A stretch of DNA of 64,000 bases from Salvator merianae (GCA_003586115.2 QVOM02000115.1:7732799-7796798), one strand, 5' to 3'. Counted from the stretch's first letter, positions 12,290-26,549 are shown. Program-made: numbers and translations. The notes: generated from the sequence alone by a model not told the origin.

Positions 12290-13165
12290 TAAGAACTTAA
12301 GAGGAATCCTGCTGGATTGGGCCACAACCCATCTAGTCCAGCATCCTGTCTCACACAGAGGACCACCAATTGCTTCAGAGCATTCTCAAGCAGAAGACGA
12401 AGGCAAAACCTTAACTTGCTCTCAACTCCCTGCAAATGGCATCCTGCCTGTCTCTCCACTCTGGGAGCAGTATCTAGGCATCCATTCTAGTAGCAACTGA
12501 TACATCTGACCTCCATGAATCTGTCCAACCCATTCTTAAAGCTATCCAAGCTGATTGCTGCCACTAACTCTTCTGACAGTAAATTCCATATACCAATGAC
12601 CACCTGGGTGAAAAAATACTTCTCTTTGTTGGTCCTAATTCTCCTGCCCATCAGTGTCATAGAATGAACCTTGTCCCAGTGTTGTCTGCTAGATAAAAGA
12701 TTTTTTCTCTATCCACCTTTTCCACCCCATGCATGATTTCATATACTTCAATCACATTCCCTCTTAAATACCATCTTTCAAGGCTAAGGCGGCTAAGACA
12801 GTTTGATTTCATAAGAAAGGTGTTCCAGTCCCTTGATCATTCCGGTTGCCATTTTCTGCACCTTTTCCAGTTCCACAATATCCTTTCTGAGGTGAAGTTA
12901 CCAGAAATGTACTCAATATTCCAAGTGTGCTCTCATCACAGATTGACAAAGAGGCACCATGACACCTGCCAGCTTGCTTTCTATTCCCTTCCTAATTACC
13001 CCTAGCACTGAATTTACTTTTTTCACTGCCACTGCACACTGGGTCAACACCTTCATTGAGCTTTCAACCAGAACCCCAAAATGCCTTTCCTGGTCAGTCA
13101 CTGAAAGCTTGGTCCCCTTCAATTTATAAGAGTAATTGGAGCTTACTTGCCCCATTAAGTCACAC
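12290..13165 (-). mobile_element. CR1/L2-like LINE 3' end with reverse transcriptase remnant
   Basis: The minus strand encodes FGVLVESSMKVLTQCAVAVK and KVNSVLGVIRKGIESKLAGV, the conserved C-terminal part of CR1/L2-type reverse transcriptases. The 3' region typical of these elements follows, ending 'GGCCCAATCCAGCAGG...CTTAAG' near 12290. The frame breaks after the conserved block, so it is inactive. Confidence 0.8.
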
Positions 13166-13169
13166 AGAA

Positions 13170-16100
13170 ATCATTTTACTGTCAAACAGTACCAAATATT
13201 GAGGTCTGGTACCACAACATGGTCCACGCCAGAAACCAGCAAACAGGAAAAGCCCCCAATAAAACAACTCTTAGTACTCTTGCCTCTCATGAATGAAGTC
13301 ATTATGAACTTTGCAAAGCACGTAAGATGAATGGCTGTTTGTTGACTCTATCACTTTCTCTTATTTCTAAGAATTTTTTTCTTCTTACTGCAAAAGCACT
13401 TTTAAACAACTGTTCGATTTCTCTGTTACTCTCAAAGATCTGGCCCCTGGGTTGGTTCTAAAGACGATTAAATAAGGTCACAGTCTGCACATTTTTGGAA
13501 ATTTGGGAGGAAGTATTTATCTTGCAGTCGACCAAACACTGCACAAAGTGCTGTAGAAACAGATGCTTTCTTTTCTTTTTACGTCCAAATAATTCAGAAA
13601 GAGTTGTGAACCTCTAATGTAACCTTTATTTCATGAGAGGCTTCCTAGGGAGCAGAAAAAGTTGGGCAAGAAACAGCCTGTTTCCTTGAGCAATTCCTAG
13701 AAGTTATTGGGGCCTTTTGAGATCCATGTGGCCCAATGAAGCAAAAGAGACACTTTGCATTCCTTCAGCTAATGTTGGATTCTTGGCTCTCAATATCCTT
13801 CATCATTGGCCATGCTGGCTGAGGCTGATGGGAGTTACACTCTGAAATATTTGACATTTGAACACAGAAAGACAACATATTCATTAACTTTCGGAAAATT
13901 GGCCATGTTCCCCTGGCCAGGAAGCAACCTCTTCTATCACCCTTGGCTGCAACTAGCGACTGGAAGGATCATAAGGAACATCATGTGGGACATACTTCAT
14001 CATCCAGAACTTCACTGCTCCCTTCCAGCTCCTCAGCACCTGCCACCAGAAGCAGCAGCTGAACAGGCAGTATGGTCCTGTTAAGGATGCCTTGCTACCC
14101 CATGCAGTTTTCATTCTGTTGCACCACTGGCATAAAGATGGCTTGTCCACCAACAATCTGGAAATGTCAAGGCTTATTTTGGTCGGGCTTCAGGTTGCCT
14201 TGAATCTCATACAGTTCTAGAGACTAAGCTTCAGTCACTCATACCATATTATACAAGGAGAAGAGCAAAGCTGAGCACAACTTTTAGCTGAAGCAGGAAG
14301 TTACTGAGTACAACACAAATAAAAAAGCATGATTACTCAGTTGCTATTTTAAGTGACACATTCCACATTCAGCAGGGAAAAATGCTTCACTTTAATTCAG
14401 AAACCATATCAAACTTACGTCATGGTGCAACCAGCTGTCATGCTGGTCTCTCGACATCTATTCTACAAAATTTTCAAGTCAGTATACAGATTCCTAATTG
14501 TCGTCCTTCAGATGTACCATATTTCTCTAGGCTAGATTATATACTATAGATATTTTTCTCATTATCAAACTTTATTCTATCTTAACAAACAACAACCTTC
14601 TAATAATTGTTTACAGAAATAAAGTTTACAGGTAGTTCCAAATGCTGTGTTCAGCCTAATTTTAAGAATAACTATCAATTTATCTTAAAAAGCCAGACTT
14701 TAGTATCTGATTGGTGTACATGTCAGAGATGCTACCTGCTGTTCTTGGGGGGGGGGGGGGTTGTATGTTCTGTCATGTTTTATAAGCTGTTGAACTGTTA
14801 CTATAATATTTACTTGTACTGATAATACTTAATAAACTGAAAATTAAAAAAATAGGCATACTTGTTACTTGATCACATATTCTAAATGGATAGCACTTGA
14901 ACACCTGAGGCAACTTCATCTGAAAAAATTTCCAAGGACTGTGCAGAGATTCAATCTAAGATGGTACAGTGGGTGAAGACCTATTAATAAATACAATTTG
15001 TTTGTAAACCAATGTAGGGAAGAATCAGGATTAATTCGACATTTCTCCATGAAGTTAATGATATGGCTTTGAACCATTCTGGCACTGTCTCAGCTTAACT
15101 CACCTCACAGCAGAGTTATGAGAATAAAATGGGACTAAGAATAAGAACCACACATCACACTCTGTCGTCCTTTTCGTGAGGGGCATGGTAAACAAGAACA
15201 AACAAATAAATGTTACAAAAAATGCATGAAAGAATCAGGTCCTAGATTTAGATAAGATCTGCATGGACATGGAAAGACACAGAAATAAATGTTCCTGGAA
15301 GCAGATTCCACCTTCGGGAGCAGCCTGGGTACTGGATGAGTGCCATGACATGGGATGACCATGGTTTCAGGGTGGCCTAATGTGGCCATTTAGGTCTTGC
15401 CTTAGATAAACATGTATCAAGAAATTCTGCCTATGGAGACAGAAAGAGGAATCTTTTTAAAACTACAACTACTTACTGCAACAAACTTCAAACTTAGTGC
15501 ATAAATGCATAAACAATCTATTTAAATCAGAATGCCCACCAATACTACCTATATTAAGGTTTAATTTTAAAGTGCCCTTTTCTAGCCCTAAATACAAGAA
15601 AATCCTTTAGTAATCTTCAAAAAGTAGTTTTAGAAAAAATTAAGCTCTGTGTATCAAAGTAGGTCCTTCATTACATTCAGTGAGCTACATGCTTTAGATA
15701 GCTGATTTTGCAAGTAATGAAAGGATGAGCAATTTTTAAAGTATTAATTTTGTGTGTTTACAGAGCACTGGACAACACGTTTTGTCTGGGGCTTTTATTG
15801 TAGGACTTAGTTTCATATGAGATTTGTGGGCAGAGCAGATATGAGTCTTCCGGATTTTTTTCTCTTCCCCTTATTTCTTCTTTTTCTAATTATGATATTG
15901 TGATGTGAAATATATATTGTGGTTTAATTTTAACTACATATTTTTATAATTGTCTTTCATAAGCTAAGTTAAAGGTTTGGTCATGGATTAACAAACAGTC
16001 CAATCTGGAAATCTTCATTAGTGAAATTAATATACATGCATCAGTAACTCCTAACTTGCTGGAATTTCCACCGAAGGCAATAGAAACCCCCTGGCCAGCT

Positions 16101-16920
16101 TTTCGGAGGGGCAGAGTACTCATAATCTTAAGCCCACGGGGGCATACTGTAATTGTACAGTCACATTGTTGCAGTATTAGCAGCAGCTACTGCCAGGACA
16201 GGGAAGAGGCGCCTGCTGGTATTTTCCAGCATAGACACCTAAATAACTTGTCCGATCTTGGATAATATGTACTTTGACACAGCAGGTGGGGAATAGAAAG
16301 AAACTCACCGCTTGCTGCTTTGACTTAAGAAGAAAAATGCCGCTGGGTAGTCCACAGTGGATAAAGAGAACATACATTTGGATCATGATTAATTTAACTC
16401 AACTTTAGTCCCACTAATATCAAAGAGACAATCTAGCTAGCATTTATGCCTTATTGATTTCAATGAAGAACTATCAGCAATTAGTTACCAGTGGCTACCA
16501 AACTGATAGGTAGCACTAGAAGTCTTCTCTTTAAGTTTGAGCCTCTTCTCTTAAAAATCTTTGGTCTGAAGTTTTCTTCTCAAGCTGCAAAAAAAAATCT
16601 CTGTTCCATAAAATATAAGTGAGGACTTTGAGAAAAATGCACAATGGAAAAAAGTATGCTGCATGTTTAGCCTAAAAACAACCAAAGTAATAACCCATGC
16701 AATTCTCACGCTCTGTATCGAGAAAAGGCAGTTCTTTTATTGCCACAGGCAAAAAATTAATAGTCTTAGGTTCACGAAAACTTTAAGTGCAAATTCAAAT
16801 CAAGATTGTTGACCTTCATTTTCTTAACTAAACTTCTTTAATTCTGGACACCTAAGATAAACTTGAAAGATACTTAATGAAAAAAATAGAAAACAGAATA
16901 GATAGGAATGGAAAATAAGT
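13170..16920. other. Intronic sequence without recognised genes
   Basis: No exon-like segment stands out. A short interspersed-repeat fragment lies at 13803-13850 ('ggccatgctggctgaggctg' then 'atgggagttacactc'). A poly(G) run of about 14 lies at 14747-14760. Confidence 0.45.
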
Positions 16921-16924
16921 TGGC

Positions 16925-17580
16925 AAACATCGTGTCTTTTCTAAATCTATGATGAGGTCACATTTGGAACATTGTGCACAATTCTGGTCACCTCACCTCA
17001 GAAAGGATATCATCGAACTGGGAAAAGCACAGGAAAGGGCAACCAGAATGATCAAGGGGCTGGAACACTCTTCTTATGAAATCAGGCTGCAACATCTAGG
17101 CCTTTTCAGCCTTGAAAGGTGTCATTTAAGAGGGTGACCTGAATGAAGTATATAAAATCATGCATGATGTGGAAAAGACCAATAAACAACACTAAAACCA
17201 GGGGACACTCTATGAAGCTAAAGGACAGGAGAGTTAGGATCAACAAGGGGAAGGTTTTTTTCCACCCAGAGGGTCATCAGTCTACGGATTTTACTGCCAG
17301 AAGAGATGATGACAACAACCAGCCTGGATAGCTTTGTAAAAGGGTTAGACAAATTCATTCAAGACAGGCTACCAGAGTGGATGCCTAGGTACCATCTCCA
17401 AGTTGGAGAGACAGGCAGGATGCTTCCTAAAGGCCATTTCCAGGGAACTGAGGGCAGGTGAAGGTTTTACCTTCATCTTCTACTTGAGATGCCCAAAAGC
17501 AATTGGTGGGCCACTGGGTGAGGCGGGATACTGGACTAGATGGACCATGGCCCAATCCAGTAGGGCTCCTCTTGTGTTCT
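16925..17580 (+). mobile_element. CR1/L2-like LINE 3' end
   Basis: The plus strand encodes [20 protein letters not shown] and AQERATRMIKGLEH, the classic '[20 protein letters not shown]' block of CR1/L2 reverse transcriptases, then a broken 'FFHPE...' segment. It ends with the family 3' sequence 'actagatggaccatggccca' then 'atccagtagggctcctcttg' at about 17530-17570. The frame is broken near 17137. Confidence 0.85.
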
Positions 17581-18699
17581 AAAGATCTAATTTCTTACAT
17601 ATTAATTTTGTTTTAAATAGCTAAATAATTGAATTTTACCTTTATAGTTTTCTCTGTAGAGACTATGATTTTGTATATAAACATCCATAATTTTAAAATG
17701 AAAGTTTTTTAGCAGATTGTATATGTAAAAGGTGCATATACCTTTAAGCATCTTCATAGGGAAATAAACTTTTTACAGATTAAAAAAGTTCTACTTCCAT
17801 TCACTGCCAAAAGAGCAATCTTACGGGATCCATCCTAAGGCACATAAGAAACACAGATTTTTGGTAGGACCCTCATGCTACTTTAACTTCCTTTTTAGAA
17901 GACAGACTACTCTGTTGGCGCTTATAAACTCTTGCTTCAACACATTAAAAGAATGGGTTACTCTGTGTTGTTTTAAAGTGTTGGTACTGAGATGCTGCAT
18001 TGTAAAATTTTTACTTTCTTTTATATTTTTACAGCAATTCAGAAATAAAGACCAGACTAAAAAAAAAAATTGAGGGAGAGCATATGCCTGGTCCAATATT
18101 ATCCAGTGAACTTTACGTGTGACTGGGGATTTGAACCTAGTTCTCCCCATATAGTTTGACAGCATAAATGTGTTCCCTATAGATGCATATGTAAAGTCTT
18201 CTCTGTTATTGTGAGAGGACGTGAAGCCATCAAAATTAAACATGCACGCTTTTTCTGCCTCTCCCACACTACTCCATTAGTCTGCTCTGCAGCTACAGTA
18301 GCTGAACCAGCCACGTCAACAAGTGGTTTGAAGCTACACAAAGTGAAAGGAGATCACATCCAGCTTCCCTTCCCAGCACAGCCCATGTCTGGGGAACAGA
18401 ACAATGGAGCAATTTAGAGAAGGGGATTCTGGTCTATTCCATGTTCCTAAAAGCAAAATGGTGAACAGGAGAATATTTTTCTCCCCTTCCTGTCTGCAAG
18501 TGTACTTCCTACCCCATCACTTCGACTAGACACTTTCTATTTTCTTTTAGAGTTAATTTCTTTTCTAAATCAACTATTCTATAGAAAAGCCTACAACATT
18601 TCTAGAATTCCACATGTGCCCACAACGTTACGAACCCCTGTTCTAACCACAATACTACATTAATTGTATATCCATTTTTCTTCCACAGAGCTCGAGAAA

Positions 18700-18860
18700 A
18701 CTAATATTATTCTCATCCCTTTTAGTTTAACTTCACTACAACCCTGTGAGGTAGCTTGATCAGAGAGGCAGGGATTTGCCCAACATCATCTCATGAGCTT
18801 CTACAGCTGAGCAGAAAATTCTGCTTTAGTATCCCAAGTCTCAGTCCAACTTCTTGCTAA
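18700..18860. repeat. MIR-like ancient SINE remnant
   Basis: The stretch 'acaaccctgtgaggtagc...cagagaggcagggatttgcccaacatcatctcatgagcttc' follows the MIR/CORE-SINE consensus order (ACAACCCTATGAGGTAG ... CTTGCCCAAGGTCAC). It is diverged. Confidence 0.5.
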
Positions 18861-19542
18861 GGAAGAGAGTGGTTCATTTTCCAAAGCCACAGCTGTGGTC
18901 TGGAGAGGTACAGCCCACTTTGCATTTGGCCATGAAAGGGGGGGGGGGAATCAGCCAGCTCTTCCCACCAGTTATGTGGCAGCTCATCATCAGCAATGGA
19001 GCAAATCTGGAGAACTGTCTTACCTACCCTTCATAGCCCCAATAATCACTGTGAGCAAAGGGGCACCCCTCCTGACCTAAATTCCAGATCTACCACTATA
19101 TAGCAAAATGTGTTTCTCAAGCCACCCTAGACCCAGTTTCCTCTTTCCACCAAGGTTATGACGTTTTTGTCTGGAAGAAAACTTGCTAGGCAATAAGACT
19201 TCCTGTTTCCTCTTGACCAAAAGCACAGGAAGAATTCTGTAGAGATAAAGAAGTACAACAAACAACTCCCAATATTCACCATTCAACTTATATTTTCTAG
19301 TATATAAACAGAATAAAGCTCCCTTCCTCTAACTATCAAGATTGCAGTTTATCAGAATAAATTGCTCTTCTAGTCTATCTGTTCAGATCCAATATTCTTC
19401 TCAACTCTACTATTATGTAAGCCGCACCATCGCCAATATACTCAATTCCCTAATAAATTCAGGCTGTTTTGCACCAAAACATCCTGAAGTGCATTCAAAC
19501 TGCTAACAAATGGTTTTTGGTAATTAATTCCTGCAACAACTG

Positions 19543-19565
19543 CAAAAAAAAAAAAAAAAAAAAAT
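19543..19565. repeat. Poly(A) tract
   Basis: A run of about 22 A. Confidence 0.9.
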
Positions 19566-19824
19566 GCAAATGGCAAAAATTCCTTTATAAATATAAGCTC
19601 TACTATTTTCCTACAAAATTCTTGGCTACTGCACGGTGTAATGTGATTAAGGAATTCTGATTTAAGCACAACAAGAAAACAGTAATACTTCTAGCAAAGT
19701 CAACATATAGTCTTCCCTCGTTCAATCATTTAATTTACATACTCCACCATGCCGTGCACAGCTATGTTACTCAAGGAATTGGTTACCTATGAAAAATCAG
19801 GGCTTAAGGGAGGCACGGGAGTTT

Positions 19825-19955
19825 AGTCTACTAACATATATCAACTACACTGCTGAGCTGAGACCCTCCTAACAATGGAAATCAATGGCCAGACTATCAA
19901 TAAGTCAATGGAGCTGTGGAGGTCCAGTCTACCAGTGTTGTCTTAATAGTGGTAG
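19825..19955. repeat. Degenerate copies of a dispersed ~40-bp minisatellite
   Basis: Units such as 'caataagtcaatggagctg' then 'tggaggtccagtctacc' recur here two to three times and match the tandem block at 58620-58800. Confidence 0.5.
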
Positions 19956-20399
19956 TCTTGGTTTCTGCTCTATAGCTCAAAAGCTAAGTCCCATTATGTA
20001 AAGTTTCTCTTGCATTAAACAAGAGAAGTAATTCTTTTCACAACAGCTTTATGTTCTCAAGTATCATGGTGAAGAGGCTAGGATGTGAGACTAGAACTTA
20101 AAAAAGCAGGAATCAAAGCTTCACACAGCCACAAAGTTCAGTAGGTGACTCTGAACTTACAGTTCCTGCCCCATTAAGCCTAATAACTTTACATGATATG
20201 TTGCAAGGTAAAACGAGGAGGCTATATCCCCTGTCCTGAACCTCCTTGAAAGAAGCCAGGATCTAAATGTAAGGAAGCAAAGTATACTTGGGAAGTCCTT
20301 GGAAGCACCCCAATTCTTTTCTCAGTACAGGAATCCTGCACCCATGACATCCCTCCCAGATGAGCACCTAGCCTCTATTGAAATACCTTCAGTGAACCA

Positions 20400-20615
20400 A
20401 GGGCCCACTAGTTTATGGTCAGTTCAACAGTGGAACAAATAACTCTTAACATTAAGAAGACTCTCATATTCAGGGCTCCTTTCATTTCTAATCCTATCCC
20501 CAGCCTTGTCATATCATATCTGAAGACAACTATTGTGTCTCCAACCACCCATCTCTTCTCCAGACCAAATGTGCTTGCCCTCTTCTGGATGTATTCTAAA
20601 TGTTCCTGAAGGACT
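20400..20615 (-). mobile_element. LINE 3' region remnant
   Basis: On the minus strand the order EHLEYIQKRAS...RWVVGDTIVVFRYDM followed by 'AGAGTTATTTGTTCCACTGTTGAAC' resembles the degenerate 3' part of reptilian L2/CR1-like LINEs. Family not certain. Confidence 0.4.
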
Positions 20616-22547
20616 ACAAAAAAACAGCCAGTAAAAAAGAAAAGATACATAGACAGGCTGCCATTACTTCTTCAAATGCGGAAAGATCAGTGAGAAAACA
20701 TTTGTCTCTTCCAGTACTGGACACCCAGGAAAACTGCAGGATCATACAGTAAGCTATAACGTCAGGGGGACAAAAGCCAGGTATTTTTAAGTTCATGCTG
20801 TGGCTGTAAATACATTTCACAGAAGGAGCAAAAAACCAAAACAAAGCATCTTCTCAGAATTGAAGAATACTGTCTAGATCAGTCTTCTGAACTTGAGGAT
20901 ATAATGAACTCTTTTATGGAGGCACTAATGTGCCCAGTCTCCATCTCAAGCTGACTATATAATGAAAGAGGAAAGTCTTAGCAAACTGGAAAAGGGATAC
21001 TCCCTTACTTGGAAAATTAAGTATTCTCCCTGTCATTGTAACCACATTACTTTATTCAGACAGACATTTCATTTAGCTGGGCTAAGGCACTGTGAATCAA
21101 TAGCTAGGCCAGTACTGCATATAAATACAGTATACAGCTGACTGGTCTAATTATAGCTGAGAAAGGGGGCAAAAAACAAAAAGGTTGTTGGGATTTTATA
21201 TGGATGGCAATAGATTACACAGCACACTCCTATTAAACGTGGGAAAGTTTTGATTTTAAATAATCTAAATGGTCTAACTATAGCTGTTTTGACAGCGTGG
21301 AATATGTTTTATTCTTTGTATATTTTTAATTTTTATTCTGGTATTTTACAATTTTACAATTTTATTTGGTTGTTATGGCTGTGCCTTCAACAATAAAGAT
21401 ACTATTATACAGTAAACTCAACTTTTATTCTGTTAGCACTTTGATCCTAAGCCCCTGAGCAAAACATACAATGATTAAAAACAAAGAAGTTTCACCATTT
21501 ACCTTATGCAGAAACAACCAGATCTTATAAAAAATTGTTGCGCATTTTACAGCTGTAAACAGTTTTTCATAAGACTTACTCCAATGCTAGCAAGAAATTC
21601 AACAAATATACATGGCTGGTGTGATACTGTTCATCCTCCATTTAAACCTCAGACTATAGCATCTAAGTGCCTAATGCCAGATGGTGAAATCTGTTAAAAA
21701 CTGATACCTTTAACAGTTACACAGAAGTATTCAATCCATGAGATTTAAATTACAAACACAGGAGGCTGTAAAATGATGCACTGAGTCTTCAAAAAGAAAA
21801 GTAAGAGCAGTACCTGAAGCCCAGTAGCACACTGAACTTTGAATCCAGACTTCCTGTGAGTTGACCTACACTCACAGGATATACCAGCCACCGTCCGCCA
21901 CCACCCAATTTATTTTCTGGATCAATATGGGAGCTGCCACACATAGTTGCCAAGTGAAGGCAAATTTGATAAACATCAGCTCTGCCCCCTTCCTCCAACA
22001 GAAAGCTTCCATTTGACATCCCTTCCACTTAAGAATAAATTTAGATTCAAGCCCGTATCTACCATCTAGGAGATACTGCATTCTATGTTTCCAGATCATG
22101 CTCTTTTATGTTTTATGCTGGGGTGCCTTTGGTAAAGGAAAAAGAAATCCAGACTACAAGGTCCTGAATGTGTGGCTTTAATATTTATGACTCATTCTAT
22201 CTTTCCACAGTGTTTGTTCAGCCACTAACTTGAGTTCTAGTAAACTTCCATATAATATGATTTATGTATGCTAACAGCATAAAACTATGCAAACACAACA
22301 CTTTTTTTAATACATCACACATAGCATAATCACATAATATCTATATCTGAAAGGGTATTCTTATTCCTTGCGTGGCACTCCACATTCATGCATAAGTAAC
22401 ACAGTGCAAATGTTAATATTGGGGTATGCAAACCGTGCAAGAAAGATCAGTATCACTAATCTCCTGGAGCTGTAGTTCCGTTTTGGATCACACAATGTTT
22501 TGCTTACTAGAACAGTATGAGATCCAGCCACAACCATGTTGTACCAT

Positions 22548-22925
22548 CATAAGAACATAAGAGAAGCCCGGATGAATCAGGCCACACCCCATCTAGTCCA
22601 GCATCCTGTCTCACACAGTGGCCCTCCAATTGCCCCTGGGCATTCTCAAGCAGAATAAAAGGCAAAACCTTCACCTGCTGTCAGCTCCCAGCAAATGGCC
22701 TTTATAAGCATCTGGATATCAATTCTAGTAGTCATTGATACACCTGTCCTCCACAAATGTGTCTATTCCTTTCTTAAAGTTATCCAGGCTGGATGCTGTC
22801 ACCACCTTTTCTGGTAGTAAATTCCATAGATCGATGACTCTCTGGGTGAAAAAATACTTCCTCTTGTTAGACCTAACACTTTTCCCCATCAGCTTTATAG
22901 AGTACAACATGTGAAATGGGTCTAA
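22548..22925 (-). mobile_element. CR1/L2-like LINE 3' end
   Basis: The minus strand encodes KYFFTQRVIDLWNLLPEKVV and TASSLDNFKKGIDTF, the C-terminal end of CR1/L2 ORF2. The family 3' untranslated region follows, ending 'GACTAGATGGGGTGTGGCCT' then 'GATTCATCCGGGCTTCTC' and a 'TTATGTTCTTATG' terminus. It is closely related to 12290-13165. Confidence 0.85.
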
Positions 22926-23151
22926 AGAAACATTAACAAAGTGTCATGCTTATATGGTATTCCTGGGATGAAATAAAGAAGATAAAGAAAACATATTTGA
23001 ATCATTTCTTTATCTAAAATGTATAGAGAAAATGTGAAGCTATGGTATCAATGTTAAAGATTTCAGACCCAATTTTTCCTTGGAAGGTCAGTCTCCTAAA
23101 CCATATGTTGTAAAGTTGTTCAGTGTTTCAAGGAGTGAAAATTTGGGCCTG

Positions 23152-23344
23152 AAACCTAATGTAGCAGAATTTAAATCGCATGCAGCAGAATTTAATTTTC
23201 TCAAGTCCTATACACTAGTAAACCTTGGAGTGAGACACTTCTGATGAAGGAAACATAGACTGTGAAGCTGTTCAGTGTTTCAAGATGTGCAACACTTTCC
23301 ACTACCTCGTATTTAAGAGAACAAAATTCTGCTACATTAGGTTT
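23152..23344. mobile_element. Possible small MITE with perfect 21-bp inverted ends
   Basis: The arms at 23152-23172 and 23324-23344 are exact reverse complements over 21 bases (they begin AAACCTAATGTAGC). The interior carries a direct repeat 'gttcagtgtttcaag' near 23118 and at 23271-23285 spanning the left part of the unit. No clear target duplication was seen. Confidence 0.5.
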
Positions 23345-23832
23345 ATCCTTTTATGACTTATTCTGATTGAAGACAACAGTTCTGCTTTGTTGGAAACAAG
23401 AGCATAGTATTGAAAAATAATTTTCTTCAAAGTTAAGCAGACATAAAAACACGAGCCAAAAAAGGGGGTAAAAAATGTCCTGATGTCGCATTATGAAGTA
23501 AAACCAGCTACAGCAGGAAAACTACATGAAAAACCTGTTTGGGCAAAACCGAGTTTGTTAAGTATTTGAGTAAATGTTTCTCCATAACCATTACAGGATT
23601 ATGTATGCGACTGCAGACATGTGTTTTTTGTAGTTTTGCACCTGTTGCCTGTAAAAGGACACTTAGATCTTGTTATGTTGTCAAAGTGACCTTCTTAGTT
23701 TCCAAAGCCCTAAAGCAAAATTTGATCTGAGAACATCCTTGATGTCTCCGAAAGATATTTTGCCTCCAAGCACCCTAATCCTCTGCCACCTGGAACCGGT
23801 AACTAAAACTTGGGAGCTAGTAGAATAAGAAC

Positions 23833-24176
23833 TAATGACGTACATGAAGTCAGGTTCTAAGGTTCATTTCAAATCAAACTGAACCTCCTTGAGTTTGGTT
23901 CAATCCAGAACCACAGTTGAACGGTTCACAAATAGTTTGAGGTTAAAATTTAAAAAATATTGGAAATATGTTTTTAAAAGTCCTATTCATTGGGCAAGAT
24001 GCAGTTGAACTCAAATGTTTTGAATGGAGACATTCTGTTCAACTGAGCAACCCAGGTTTGGTTCAAAGCGAACCAAACCCTTTGAAACTAGAGCTGGTTC
24101 AGTTTGAATTGAACTGGCTCAAACCAAACAGTTCGATTCAAACCATTCAAATTCAAACCAAATGTGTACATCTCTA
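23833..24176. mobile_element. hAT-like MITE rich in GGTTCAA, copy 1
   Basis: The right end reads TAGAGATGTACACATTTGG from the outside; the left end TAATGACGTACATG is a decayed match. Flanks ataagaac (23825-23832) and gtaagaac (24177-24184) form a 7/8 duplication. The interior repeats GGTTCAA/TTGAACC-like heptamers in both directions. Copy 2 lies at 61006-61345. Confidence 0.6.
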
Positions 24177-24799
24177 GTAAGAACTGCATCTACCACAAAA
24201 ACACAGCTCCATTATTCTCTCCTCCACATTTTCCCAAATAATTTGTTCAAATGTATTACACTGCCATTGGTCTTCTACAAACACAGTAAACCAGGTCAGG
24301 ATATTTTTCTGCTTCATACAGGAGAATCAAATGGCAACCTCACCTACTAAGAGTATCTGTGCAGTGATGCCATGGATATGCAAACCAAGGTCTTGCGTTT
24401 GTAATGGTCAGTTCATGAAACTTACTTATGTATATCTAACAGGTGAGGAATGCAACTATAACTACTTTCTCACAATATGTACCTATTAAAACCATTACAA
24501 TTGTTATTAACTCTATTGAATGCCTTTGTTAGTAAAAGGGCAATCAACAGTTAGATGTTTTTTTTAAAAAATCAAGAGGCAATCATAAAAATGCTATCAC
24601 CACTAATTACAAAGGCCCCTGAAAATCCCAGAGTCTAATACTATCAACTGTACACAAACAAGCAAGACAATTCAAGTACCAGATCTAAAAGCATGCAGGA
24701 AACTAGTGTTCTATGTTCTATCTCTTGGCTCCTTCTTCATTGTTCTGCCACCACTTTTTTCTCAAACAACTCCAGCATCTGGGCCAACTTTAAAGCAGT

Positions 24800-25330
24800 C
24801 TCACGCAGATAGCATTATAGCAGTATAGACAAGAGATTATTAGAACACAGTTCGCTAATACTAGATTGCCTCCATCCAAGCGGCTGGGACAGCAGCCATA
24901 GCTGGGAAAAGGCACTTTATGCCACTGACCGTGTTTCATAATAAAGTATTTCCGAGATGCAGGCCTGTTCCTTCCAGAGATGTGCAGCTTACCAAAGCCA
25001 GAACACACTTAAAGGTCCAGCCACAAGCACTGTCTCATCTGGACTTTCAGTTTGTCCACCTTCTCTAATCCATTATTGTGATTAGATGCTGTTTCAGCAT
25101 GCTTACATCTCCAAATGTACCAGACTTCATTGGAAAACAGTGTATTTGTATACTGCCTTCCAAAATAACGCTCAATGGAGTTCATGGCCATTGTGATGAA
25201 AATTTACTCCATATCCCTGATGATTATTTCCATCTCCAGCCAATTCATGCAGATGTTGAACAATATGGGAAACAAGACAAACCCTTGTGGGACTCCGTAT
25301 TTTATGGTCCATAGGATTAAGCGTTCATCC
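24800..25330 (-). mobile_element. Possible LINE reverse-transcriptase remnant
   Basis: One minus frame reads GVPQGFVLFPILFNICMNWL, close to the GVPQGSVLSPxLFNIYM motif of L2/CR1-like reverse transcriptases, then breaks. The rest of the segment and 25330-26540 upstream do not align well by eye. Confidence 0.4.
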
Positions 25331-26549
25331 TTCAGTGCAGGGCATCTCCAGATAGCAAAGTCAAATATTTAGTGGAGTGGAAGGGCATACCAGAAGTGTC
25401 TCAGGCTATGGGATCTGACCAGCAACCACCCAGAAGCCACGGAAAATCAACAAAATCAGACTATCTTCTCCCCACTACCAGTACAGATCATTATACAAAC
25501 CACAAGAGCTGGTTCCATCCTGAACTCCATCCATAAAACAGAAATATATCTAACAAATAGTAGAATACAATGAATCAGCCAACACACCTCCAGTACCTCA
25601 GTCACAGAAGAGATATTGGCAACAGGGCAACCATTAGTGTTCTGAGGGTTTCTTTAGAAGCATGCAGATATTGACTTCTTGTGATAATCTGACACCATCC
25701 TCCCCCAAAGAAGTATTAACAGCCTCCCTAAGCAAGGCCATATTTTATAAGCAATATTGGAGAAAGATCTAGGGCAACTGTGCCCACATCCATTTCAGTG
25801 CCTTGCACATGTCCTTCAGCTACAGCAACTGAAAGTGATTCATCTAAGCATGATCATACGATGCTTCAGACCACCTCTGCAGAGGCTGCACTAATGGTAG
25901 AATCACAGCCCCAAAGAATACAAACAATTTTATCCTCAAAGTGTTTTGCAAATTGATTGCAGCTTGCCTCCAGGGTCCAGTTTCAGCCTTTGATCTAGGC
26001 TGTAACTGTCTCCGAAAAGGTCCAATTACTGACTAAATTGAGGGTGCAGCACAGACAAAAAACATACTTTTTTCTTTCCCACATTTGTAGCTTCAGATTA
26101 AGGACAGTAAACACATCTCTCTGTCCAGTTGTGTTTGGCAGGAAGTTTCCTTTATATGTACTCCAGTCATATTCCACCCTGATTCACTGTTTTTAGCAGT
26201 GGTGTGCATTAGAGCTGAACAAACTCTGCAAGGGCGCTTAGGAGCAACTGTATCTACCGCCCAAGTCATTCCCTGTTATATACACTGACAAGGACTTTGA
26301 TAGACACAGCAGTCACATAAGCAGGCTTCTAAGAATCACCTGGCTTCATTGATTCCCAGAGCCATCAACCCCTGCAGAGAAAAGAAATGATAGTGACTTT
26401 AAATCTCGGCTGTGGTTTGACCAGAAAGGCTAGAAAGGAAAAACTCTCACTGGTGGATCATCTTCACTAGTGGAGATCAAATCCAGAGTATATTCTTCCA
26501 TGCAGATTAGGCTAATGATATGCTGAACTAACACCATGGTTACATAAAC

